From Echinarachnius parma (Eukaryota; Echinodermata; Echinoidea; Clypeasteroida; Echinarachniidae), in contig JBAMJV010003236.1 of the NCBI GenBank assembly GCA_037951105.1, positions 1 through 64,000 on the forward strand: a stretch of 64,000 bases of DNA, written 5' to 3'. This document shows, piece by piece, positions 36,457-46,510 of the stretch (position 1 is the stretch's first letter; each line of letters begins with the position of its first letter). The position numbers were made by a program, and so were the translations under genes. The notes under the pieces are model-generated. The model had not been told where the DNA came from. It was given only the letters and a program-made list of their open reading frames with translations, and made no database searches.

Positions 36457-37017
36457 AATGTCAAATACAACTTTGTTATAGTATGTTGATGTACATACTA
36501 CATTGGGATATTTTAATTATAAATCTTGATATGTGTTTATATTTGTTGCCTTGCCCCTTGCTTTGAATATGTATGTCAAAATGTGACATTAATAGCAGAA
36601 CGTGATGTGTACGCATACATAGTCTTCCTTAAAATATTCACATTTTCGTGCATCAATATTTGCTGCTACTAATCGAAGCTTCATGTATGCATGATAACTA
36701 TCTCTTTATTACTGCTTACTTAAACAGTGCATCAATTTTTTTAAATTTTTTTAAAATTATTGTTCTGTTTAACAGTTTGTACATGTACAAAGTCAGATAG
36801 TTGCACGTGTTTTTATTAAATTTACATTATTTTACCATGCACGCTGTATGGTAAGGAACATTGAATCTATAATGCATACATCCTTTTCTAATCAGTTAAG
36901 ACTATCAATTTGACATATGTAATTACTTATATGTTATCGTACTTTAATGTTACACAACTATAACTATTTAGGTATAAATACAATCAAAATAGCTTGAGGA
37001 AATTCGTATACCTGAAG

Positions 37018-37560
37018 GTTCGTTAATCCTAGAATGAAAAAGGGTTCGTTTATCCGAACATTTGTTGCATTATTCCGAAGGTTCGTTATTCCGAAGGTCC
37101 GTTATTCCGAGGGTTCGTTATTCCGAAGGTTCGCTATTCCTAAAATAAAATCGGGTTCGTTAATCCGAAAATGGATTTGGGTTTGTTATAATGCTATAAT
37201 TTCATATAAAGACATAAAATAAAATTAAATGTTTGATTGGTCTGGCCAAGGGAGAGAAAGGGCGATGGGTTTGCTTATAACGCAGGCTGTAAATTAAATA
37301 AACAAAACACAAATTATGGTATTATAACAAACCCAGGTTAACTCTATTTAATTTTGGACTAATGAACCTTCGGAATAACGAACCTTCGGAATAACGAACC
37401 CGATTTCGTTTTAGGAATAGCGAACCTTCGGAATAACGAACCCTCGGAATAACAAACCTTCGGAATAATGAACCTTCAGAATAACGAACCTTCGGAATAA
37501 CGAACCTTCGGAATAACTGATCCTTCGGAATAACGAACCTTCGGCATAACGGACAGTAAC
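37018..37560. repeat. Palindromic minisatellite, 16-bp unit GGTTCGTTATTCCGAA
   Basis: The left block (37018-37180) repeats GGTTCGTTATTCCGAA. The right block (37365-37556) repeats its reverse complement about ten times. A non-repetitive spacer of about 185 bp lies between. Both blocks share an interruption with a CGAACCCGATTTCGTTTTAG-like segment, so the whole region is one large inverted repeat. Such arrays occur inside non-autonomous rolling-circle elements in marine invertebrates, but no Helitron terminus was identified. Confidence 0.8.
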
Positions 37561-38409
37561 CGTAGGAGACTACCGCAATATATGTTCTGGTCAACACATA
37601 TTCATATTTCACGAAGTGTACATAGCATCTATGATTTGTTGTATTAACGTCAAGGTGATATCATGCAATGAACAATGGAATGTTTTAAAAGCTAGCTTCA
37701 TTTACGAGGATATCACCAGTTCATGAAAAACCCATGACAACAATATACATTTTTTAGCAATACTGATGACATGACATATCAATATAATAATAAATATATC
37801 TGAGTGTCAAATATTCGTACTTCTTTACATGTTGAAAAATCAACTCCATTTGTATCGGTTGCAAAAACATAAACAATACTTTATCTATTAATCATTAACG
37901 AACAGTTTAAGAAATACAGTTTACTTGTACATTAGCGAATTAACATTAACATGGAACAATAACTTATACTAAGTGTATATAATACATTTAACATAAATAA
38001 TGTACACGGTATAAATATACGAAATACACATTATTTGGTTTAAGGCACATGAATTTGAATATTGCACGCAATCATTGTTGACATGAATTGTGCGTAATAA
38101 ATACGTCATCAGCAGTAACTGTTCTTGAAAATAATGTCGACAACAAATCTAACATCAGTTATATGACCGTATCGAGCATGTTTACAATACAAATACATTG
38201 TTAACATCTGTTTTAACAACGAAGTATTTTGTATTCTACACATTTGAACAATGTCATCATAACATTTGTTTAGCATGGTTTAATTGGATAGTGCATTGTC
38301 TCTTTAACAACCAGGCTATTTATGAAGGGATAATAGAAGAGGAGATTTCCAGAAGTTCATTGACCTCTGGGTTGAATGGAGACAAGTCATCATGTCAGTG
38401 CGAGTGCTA

Positions 38410-38697
38410 TCATTGTGTTGCAAGGTTGAAGGGGGGGGGGGGGGGGCTTTCAGTTGAACGTGGGTAAGTGAACATGTTGACTACAGCAATGTCTGGTTGA
38501 CAGTCAGGGGTGACATCAGAGGAGATTTCCTGATGATCATGGACATTTGGGTTGAATGGAGAATGCTTCACGGCACACTCGGATGTGCTCGATATATGGT
38601 CGGGCAGAAGAGTAAAGGATTCTGGTTGATGATTAGGCTGGTTCTTATAGGGGTAGACACTCAGATGTGATCGATATATGGGATTATATTCCACATA
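38410..38697 (-). CDS. Putative distal exon (cytoplasmic-tail-like), uncertain
   Basis: After a TTCTTAG acceptor at 38698 the minus strand is open for 95 codons in phase 0. It begins YVEYNPIYRSHLSVYPYKNQ (an NPxY-like motif) and is rich in Pro, Ser, Asn and His. Its DNA is internally repetitive. A CATATATCG-CACATC-GAGTGT block recurs within it. TCTCCATTCAACCCA occurs here and again downstream near 38373, where the frame is broken. The last codons run through a 16-base G/C homopolymer (38431-38446), so the end is unreliable. It shares strand with the NLR gene 9.4 kb upstream and could be a tail exon or a decayed duplicate. Confidence 0.25.
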   Translation of the reverse strand, partial: YVEYNPIYRSHLSVYPYKNQPNHQPESFTLLPDHISSTSECAVKHSPFNPNVHDHQEISSDVTPDCQPDIAVVNMFTYPRSTESPPPPPFNLATQ

Positions 38698-39119
38698 CTA
38701 AGAATCTTGCACTACGATTGGTCAAAAGTTAATCACGTGATGAAATATAGTTTCGCCCATCGTTGATGAGAGAAGAAAAGTTCGTTACACTGTGTAGATA
38801 TTTTGAGTGAAAGTGCGTTGCACTCACTAGATAGTCGGTAAAAGTGCGTTGCACTGTGTAGATAGTCAATTGTTCGCGCGTAAGTATACGCGTGCGCGCG
38901 TTAGTGCGCATAAAGGTAGCGCGCTGATGCGCAACGTTTGCGCGCGGCGACGCTTAATAGACAATGGTATAAGCGTCTTTGACTTTTAATCATAAATCTT
39001 GTTCATGTGCAGGATTGACGAAATTAAAATAAAAGACTCGATAAATTGCTCAATATTCCAGATTTTGTAGCCCTTTGTGTTAGTAAAAGGTCGTTTGTGG
39101 TCAAAATAATTGATGTGGA

Positions 39120-39285
39120 ATATAAAGCAAATAATCACCTTTTGGTTTCAGGCGATGGCAAACTATCACTTCCTCGGCGATCCAAATGTATACGCTACAT
39201 GTATAGCTACATCCAGATCGCCTCGGAAGTGATAGTTTGTCCCATCACCTTCACCAACGGTAATTATTTGCTTACTAGCATTATG
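39120..39285. mobile_element. Palindromic MITE, about 160 bp
   Basis: ACAAACTATCACTTCCGAGG in the right arm (read on the minus strand) mirrors CAAACTATCACTTCCTCGG in the left. Outer arms AGCAAATAAT / ATTATTTGCT also pair. The plus-strand open frame at 39046-39315 merely crosses it. Confidence 0.7.
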
Positions 39286-39454
39286 GCTTCGCAGGGCAGA
39301 AGTGCGGACTTTTAGATAAACGTTTTTACTTTGTCTGGTTGACAATTAGGATGGTTTTAGAGGGGTAAACATAGCGATACATTGAATATCATGGATATGT
39401 TGGTTGAAATAAGAATCGTATAACATGTATAATGTCACTATAAGTGCGCTCAGC

Positions 39455-39601
39455 CTATACTATGGTGCAAGCCTTCTTGTTTCGATGAACTGCAGGGCGT
39501 GTCGATGAGGTGACAGGTGGTCCGGGTTGCTGATGTCGCAGTGGGTGGAGGCTTCCATATGTACAAGGGACGATAAACGTTTCGTTAAAACACCCATAGC
39601 T
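39455..39601 (-). CDS. Exon-like segment, copy 1 of a tandem pair
   Basis: TGCTTTGTAG precedes a phase-0 frame of 48 codons ending in TAG. It contains FIVPCTYGSLHPLRHQQPGP. A second copy (39704-39880) has an acceptor at the homologous position and reads FTIPCTSGSLHALRHQRPSP in the same phase. Homology extends into the presumed intron (AGCTTGATAT; TTGCAGTA / ATGCAGTA; TTGAC-TTGACAT). A second frame in both copies also conserves a protein-like string (EAST-CDIS-P), so the true frame is not certain. No family recognised. Confidence 0.3.
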   Translation of the reverse strand, partial: SYGCFNETFIVPCTYGSLHPLRHQQPGPPVTSSTRPAVHRNKKACTIV

Positions 39602-39703
39602 CTACAAAGCACGATACAACATATCAAGCTATGAATAATACATTGGTGTCAATCCATGCAGTAAATAATTGACATTGATATGTTTTATTCATTGCTTAAT
39701 ATC

Positions 39704-39880
39704 TTAATTCGCATTGAAGAACGCCATGCGTACTAACCCTAATCCTAACCCTAACCCTAGCCCTACAAATAACCATAACCATAACCTAAACCTTGGTGGT
39801 GAGGGTCGCTGATGTCGCAAGGCGTGGAGGCTTCCAGATGTACAGGGGATAGTGAACCTTTCGTCAATTATTATGGTGGA
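39704..39880 (-). CDS. Exon-like segment, copy 2 of a tandem pair
   Basis: A good acceptor (TTTTGTATTGCAG at 39881) leads into a phase-0 frame. It matches 39455-39601 for about 30 codons and then runs into telomere-like CCCTAA repeats, which garble the 3' half. Same strand as the NLR gene. Possibly an old tail exon whose end was overwritten by the repeat. Confidence 0.25.
   Translation of the reverse strand, partial: STIIIDERFTIPCTSGSLHALRHQRPSPPRFRLWLWLFVGLGLGLGLGLVRMAFFNAN
39733..39765. repeat. Interstitial telomere-like (CCCTAA)n tract
   Basis: CTAACCCTAATCCTAACCCT then AACCCTAGCCCTA gives about five units of the animal telomere hexamer, with substitutions, followed by degenerate ATAACC units. 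It sits inside the second exon-like copy. Confidence 0.85.
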
Positions 39881-39889
39881 CTGCAATAC

Positions 39890-41196
39890 AAAATAACAAT
39901 ATCAAGCTTTAATTAAAAGATTGGTTTATATCATTGCAGTAGTCAATTGACCTTGACATACATAAGATACAAATCGAATACAATAATAGTATACTTAAAT
40001 ACAAACTAGCTTGATGTGTTACTTAGATGTCACTTCTGATCAAAGTTTTCCATAATGATGAGGCTATAATTGCTTCTAATACGGTATTAAATACTGCAAT
40101 ATATTTGGAATATCATCGTTTAGTGTAGAGAGTGCGGAGTGTATTTAATAAATATATTAACTCTATACGTTTTACCTAAAAAGGATATTTCAAATTCCAT
40201 ATGATATATCATCGTAAGATTATTTGTTATGATATATGTTATATACCTCTAAAAGGACAGCCCCTCTTTTGCAAGCCAAATTTCATAAAAACCAAAGTTG
40301 CGAGGTTATTGTCTTATATGAAAGAAAATAACCTTTAATAGCATGCCTGAAAAAAGTAGGGCTTGAAATCTATTTTTCGTGGAGTTATAGACCTAAATCT
40401 AATAAACCATCGTCAAACGGTTAATTGTGCAGTATACGTATATTCACCCGTCGAGAAAGTTCGCTCACGGAGTGCCACAGCGCTATGCGTGACCCCTATC
40501 TGACCCACGCTAGCTACGTGACCCGCACATAAATAACAATGGGTGAGCAGTTACTAAACAAAATAACAAAACCTCGCTTAAACTGACTACATGTTATTAT
40601 ATATTCTTCATTTTTAGATCTTTTTCCGTGACATACCTTTACAAATGTCGGCTTCCCAATACCTTTACAAGAATAAGTACAATAGTGTTGTAATATTATG
40701 CTAAATCAGTTAAACTCCTTTATTGACCGATATATAGTTTGATGGAGGGACGCATTCGTTTTGTATTCGTATAATCCAAATTACAGGGCTGTTCGATCTG
40801 ATTGTTTGTGTGTGTGTTACATTCATCCCCATCCGTCAACTGGAAACTGTCAAGACGTTTCGTAAAAAAAGGACCTGCCCTTTAAATACAAACAAAACAC
40901 AATATTTACTGACTGAACACACGTGAAAATTGAAATAAGATTTTATCCCCGATCGTTCGCGCGAAGAAGTTGCATTTACAGTTTGTATATTACACGATTA
41001 ATGTGCTTTTTAAATTGTGATTACCCTTATATTTAGTGCAATGCATGAGGTGTGATACATGCCACCCCCCCCCCCCCCCCCCCCCCTCCTCCCCAGTTTC
41101 GATGCCACTTCTTTGCGTATTATATGACGCATTAATACATAACACGTCTCTATTATTATGTGACGACTGATAGAGACTTCACATACCTAAGTGCAC
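39890..41196. other. No gene seen
   Basis: The interval is AT-rich with a 22-C run at 41065-41086. No terminal-repeat pair, RNA gene or supported exon was found. Confidence 0.4.
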
Positions 41197-41366
41197 GGTA
41201 ATATACAACTAACGAATGGGCTTCTTGTGATAGTCAAATCTATTACCGAGGTGGGCTCAAAATGATTATTACCCGAAGCGTAGCTGAGGGTAATAGTCAT
41301 TTTGAGCCCACCGAGGTAATAGATTGCCTATCACAATCAAGCACATTCGTTAGTTGTTTTATATCA
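41197..41366. mobile_element. Hairpin MITE, about 170 bp
   Basis: CTATTACCGAGGTGGGCTCA is mirrored by TGAGCCCACCGAGGTAATAG around a GAAGCGTAGCTGAG loop. Outer arms ACAACTAACGAATG / CATTCGTTAGTTGT also pair. 41367-42850 after it shows only AT-rich sequence and GCGC-rich patches near 41540-41640, with no gene. Confidence 0.75.
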
Positions 41367-44300
41367 CTCATCAATATCAGTGATTGTGTTCAGCTTATAG
41401 CAAAATAAGTGAAAATCTCTTGAATATTTCATAAAATCGCTTGTAAATTTTGATATAAAAATCAATCGACATTAATGAAGCCAGATGAGCCTCCAGAACC
41501 TGGGCGCATCTAATACGCTTAAAGTCATTGTTATTTTGCGCATACAATCACAAAGACGCAAAACCGAGTGCGCACCAACGCGCTGGCAGTTGCGCACATA
41601 CGCAATGAATGCGTGCTAACGCTCCCACGGATGTGCTTATTGGCTGTCTTGGCGTTCTTCTTCCCAGGGTGTTAGTTTTTACCAGCAATGGCAATCACGT
41701 GACTAGAACGTGTGCGCCATAGAGCACTGCACAAATTTGATCGCGTGTGCATTTTGCTTAAACACATGATCTATGGGACGAACGCGTAACGAACTTTTAG
41801 TGTTAATTTTTTGCTAACAGCCCGGTCAAGTGATTGCGCGGGGATTGCGCGTGTTGTCCAAAACTATCATTTGTCAAATACAATGGTAAAACGATCTTAT
41901 GAGGGATATAATGGATCTTATCCCATACAAATTTATTCAAATCGGATGGCCATGCATTTTAAAATGTGACAATATATGTTTGATACATTATACATATTTT
42001 GTTTTCTGACACTTATTTCAAATTCCATGCATGTTACAATATGAGCTTTTTACTAGCCCTGTTCAAAACGCAATGCCCTATACCATGCGTAAATAGAAAT
42101 TGAAATCAGTGTAACTACATCTCGTTAAAATGAATCAGTCCTATACTGTGTGAAATGACATCCAAGCACTTACTTTTTGAATGCGCAAATTTAAAGCACC
42201 ACATTGCATTTTACATTCAAGCACTCACCAGTTCAGAAATGCGCAGATGTAAAGCGCCATGTTGCTCATGGATGCTCCTCAGGTATGAGAGCAGTCTGCC
42301 ATCGCGCTGAACGTTACATTGACCGATCCTGTATTAAACATGGAGAGGAATACCGACTGCTTGAGTATCGCGCATCGTGAATATGTTTGTTTGATATGAA
42401 GGGGAACGATTTGTTTTAAAAGAAGAAACAGTTATTGCGTTCACTTACCTGATCGAAGTATTTAATTGCTGTTTGTTTTGTTTGGAAAAGAAAGAGTTAT
42501 TTCTACTATCAATAACACATGTTAACACATGCAAATCCGATGGTGCTATTGTAGAATATATTAAACAAAATAGCAATTCATTATCTCACTCTTACTATCT
42601 CCCTCTGCTATACTCTATACATAATAATTGTGTTTTATAAAACAGCTACGGTAAATTCAGTAACGTGATTGGTTAAAACTTGTCTTAATTTGATGTTGTA
42701 TAGTGCTTTGTTCACATGCGTGAAACATAGATGTTTTTAGTTTTTGAAATGTATAAAACATTATATCTTTAGATTCAAAACAGTGTTGGCGGATTTAAAC
42801 AAATAAATGTTAAAGTTGAAGAAAATGCATGAATCATTACATAAAAGCAATTAGAGAGAAAGTACAGTTTTGGTAAGGCTGAGCTTTAGTAACCAAAACC
42901 TGCACAATAACATTACACTCTAAGAGTTATAACTCCACCATGCTCGAAAGGTATATAAAATTACAAACGACTATTTAAAGCACAAAGCAAGTTATCATTT
43001 AAAGAGAGCCATTAAAACACAAAAGAGCGCTTTTTAACCCGTTCATTTCGAACTCACGCTAGGTTGAATAGAACCGAAAATAATGCCATGGTTAGCCAGA
43101 TATCGATCGGTTCTTTTGTGCGCGCCCAATGTGGTAACTTGACCGGCCCGTTAAAGGGGACCACAAGGCAAAGAACAACACATAACTAAATGTTTTGGTA
43201 CCGTTTTGTGATATCAAATAGATTTTTGCAAACATTTTGCAAAGGGTTGTGTAATTCATAAACAAAGCAATTCATTTCCACCACTTACGGAACCACTACT
43301 ATTTCCTGGTTCCGTACGGGCCAAACATTTTCGAGTGCGCCAATGCTATTCACGCGTACGTTTTGAGACAATAGAATCCCGGGCGATTCGTTCGCTCTGG
43401 ACAAAGTAGTCTTCGTACATGCTTGACCCATGACTGCATGCTTCAGAATGGTGATGCGTTTTCTAATTATATTTATTTTCTTCTGGAAACATATTTTTTG
43501 TGAACTTGTTGATGGAATATTACCTTGTAATACATATAGAAAACTCTTTAAAAGACAAATTAATGACAGCAATGTAAGTAAGTTCCTGGCCAAATTATTA
43601 AATGTTAATTTTTCGTTTATGATTTCAAATAGAACTAATGATCCTAATGAATTGTATGATAATATGAAAGTTATTCTTGAAAATGTATATGACCAATGTT
43701 TTACAGTTAAAAAGGTAAACACTGTTCATAAAACAAATCAATGGTTTAATGTAAACTCAAAACGATTGTATAGAAAGGAAAATAGGTTGTATAAAAAATA
43801 TCTTAGAAAACCCGCTGAGAAAAATACAAGTACATGTATTTATACAACTTTCAAAAATAAGTATGTTAATGATGTTTAAAAAGAAAACAAGATTTATTAT
43901 ACTCAGAAATTTAAAGCAGTTAAAAATAATTTAGGTAAGACTTGGAAAATGATAAATGACCTTTAGGATAATAAAAGAGGAAATCATTTTGATGTTGCTA
44001 ATTTGGAATTTTGTGAGAATGGTAATACAATTATAATTAATGATAAAAATGACATTGTAAATGGATTTAATAAATATGTTATTAATGTAGGACAAACTTT
44101 GATTAAAGTGAATGCACCACATATGGATAATATGTATATGAACTATTATAAAAAAGAACCCCTCCAGTCTACCCTATTTTTAAAACCAGTTACTGAAAGT
44201 GTAATACATGTAATAGAAATTGCATGCTCTTTGAAAAGTGGTAAATCCCCTGGAATTGATTCTATTGATAATTATGTTGTTAAATCAGCTATTAATGTAT

Positions 44301-45274
44301 TTTGTAAACCTCTTTGTTATATCTTTAATTTGTCTTTTCGAAAAGGCATTTTTTCAACTAGTTGTAAAATATCACAAGTTATTCCTGTACATAAAGGCGG
44401 AGCAAAAAATGTGTACTTTAATTATAGACCAATATCACTATTAACATGTTTTTCTAAGATACTAGCAAAGGTATTTCTACTAGATTTATTAATTTCTTTG
44501 ACATGCATCATATTTTGTATAATAAACAATTTGGATTTCGTGAAAAACACTTAACAACGCATGCTTTGATAGATTCTGTGAATAATATAATAAATTATCT
44601 TGATAACAAATGATATAACTATTGGGGTTTTTATTGATTTGAAAGAGGCTTTTGATTGTATAGACCACAATATTCTTGTATATAAATTGTCTTTCTATGG
44701 AATACGGGGAATTTTTGTTTGATTTAATTAAGATACCTATGTAATCGCTAGCAATGTGTAATGTTCAACACAACTCAATCTCAATTTAAAAGTGCATTCT
44801 GTGGCGTTCCCCAAGGATTAATTTTCGGACCTCTGTTATTTCTTATAAATATAAATGACCTCAATTTTGTGGTCCGATTTATTGCAATTTGTCCTTTTTG
44901 CAGATGATACAAATATATTTTGTATTCATAGATATTTAAATTGGTTAAAAACCACAATGAATATCGAATTAACACAGTTAATGAATGTTTTTATATAATA
45001 AGTTAGTGTTAAACATTCAGAAAAAAAAATGTATGGTATTTGGTAAAAAGACTACTGATAAATAATCTGTCCAGATATATATCAATGATGTTGAGTTACG
45101 AGGGTTGAAACTGTTAAGTTTCTTGGAGTTTATATAGATTATAATATGAAATGGAAAAGTCAGTTTAATAAGTTGTGTAATAAGGTTTCAAGAAATATTG
45201 GTGTTATAAATAGATTATCTGAGTTCATACCACAAACTATATTATTAATTTAATATAATACTCTTATATATACA

Positions 45275-45920
45275 GGGTGTCCCAGAAATAATGCAACACC
45301 TACGATCGTTAATTTCATCAACATCATGGACCAAATGTAATTGTTTTTTGTTTGATTGGGTAGAACATTCTTTTTCCAACAAAATGATACCATAAGCATT
45401 GATGTTGGGTAAGGCGTTTGGATCCTAGGGCTATTCTTCAGAGGCAATGTCGTTTCCTAAATTTGCTACTTTTTCGTCTCCAGCGATCCTCGGAACACTG
45501 AGGCATTCTCGCCCCACGGCCTCCCATAGAATTAGCTGTACAGAAGAGCCGTATGACTGCTCTCCCTTTGATAAGGAAGACAATGTGAGACATACAGTAC
45601 GGGGTACTCGATCACGCAACATTGTCTTCTTTATCACAGGGAGAGCAGTCATCGGTTCTTCTGTCTATGGGAGGCCATGTGGCGAGAATGTCTCTATGTT
45701 CAGAGGATCGCTGGAGACGAAAAAGTAGCAAATTTCGGAAACGACATTGCCTCCGAAAAATGGCCCTAGGATCCAAACGCGTTACCCAAAATCAATGCTT
45801 ATGGTATCATTTTGTTGGAAAAAGAATGTTCTACCCAATCAAACAAAAACAATGACATTTGGTCCATGATGTTGATGAAATTAACGATCGTAGGTGTTGC
45901 ATTCTTTCTGGGACACCTTG
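45275..45920. mobile_element. TA-flanked 646-bp foldback element inside the reverse transcriptase
   Basis: It starts CAGGGTGTCCCAGAAA and ends TTTCTGGGACACCTTG, flanked by TA at 45273-45274 and 45921-45922. The arms (about 320 bp each) are almost full-length inverted repeats meeting near 45600. It splits the codons between NTLIY and the following YGISIWGSS-like segment. TA duplication suggests Tc1/mariner mobilisation. No transposase. Confidence 0.88.
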
Positions 45921-46475
45921 TATTGTGACATTTAAATTATGGAATTTCAATTTGGGGATCTTCAAATAATTATTTATTAAATAAAATGTTATTATTACAG
46001 AAACGTTGTGTACGTATAATATCTAAGTCTGGTTTTAGAGCACATACTTCTCCTCTATTTAATAAATTTAGAATGTTGCCTGTACATGCACTGTATAATT
46101 ATAATGTCGGTATATTTATGTATTTATATTTTAATGATTTATTACTTACAAATTTCCATTCATTCTTTAAAATAAATATTGATATCCTTTCTTACAATAC
46201 CAGGGGAAAGTTAAATTATCGTGTTAGTTATGGTCAATCTTCCCGCTCACGTACATTAATATCAGACAATGGTCCACTGCTGTGGGACAGTTTACCTGAA
46301 AATATCAAGAATTCAAAATCGCTGAATATATTTAAATTTAAATTTAAAGAATACATGTTTAATAATCTTTAGCATTTCATGCTTCATTATCATTTCCTAT
46401 CTGTGTGTAATATGTTAATAGTAACGTTATTTTTCTTCCTTATCACTTGACTCTTATTTCAGTTTTGAATATTCA

Positions 46476-46510
46476 GGGGTTATAAGTCATTTGTGACTAT
46501 TATAATCCCC
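46476..46510 (+). other. Retrotransposon 3'-UTR stem-loop
   Basis: GGGGTTATAAGTCA pairs with TGACTATTATAATCCCC around TTTG, 100 bp after the reverse-transcriptase stop. A 3' stem-loop plus short terminal repeats is the usual recognition signal for the reverse transcriptase in CR1/L2-type elements. Confidence 0.6.

Noticed and set aside
38198-38467. 89-codon plus-strand open frame
   Set aside because: It ends in a G homopolymer and reads the antisense of the repeated tail-like blocks, with no splice or domain support.
43285-43722. 145-codon minus-strand open frame
   Set aside because: It is antisense to the retrotransposon and runs into the family-2 MITE. It has no domain.
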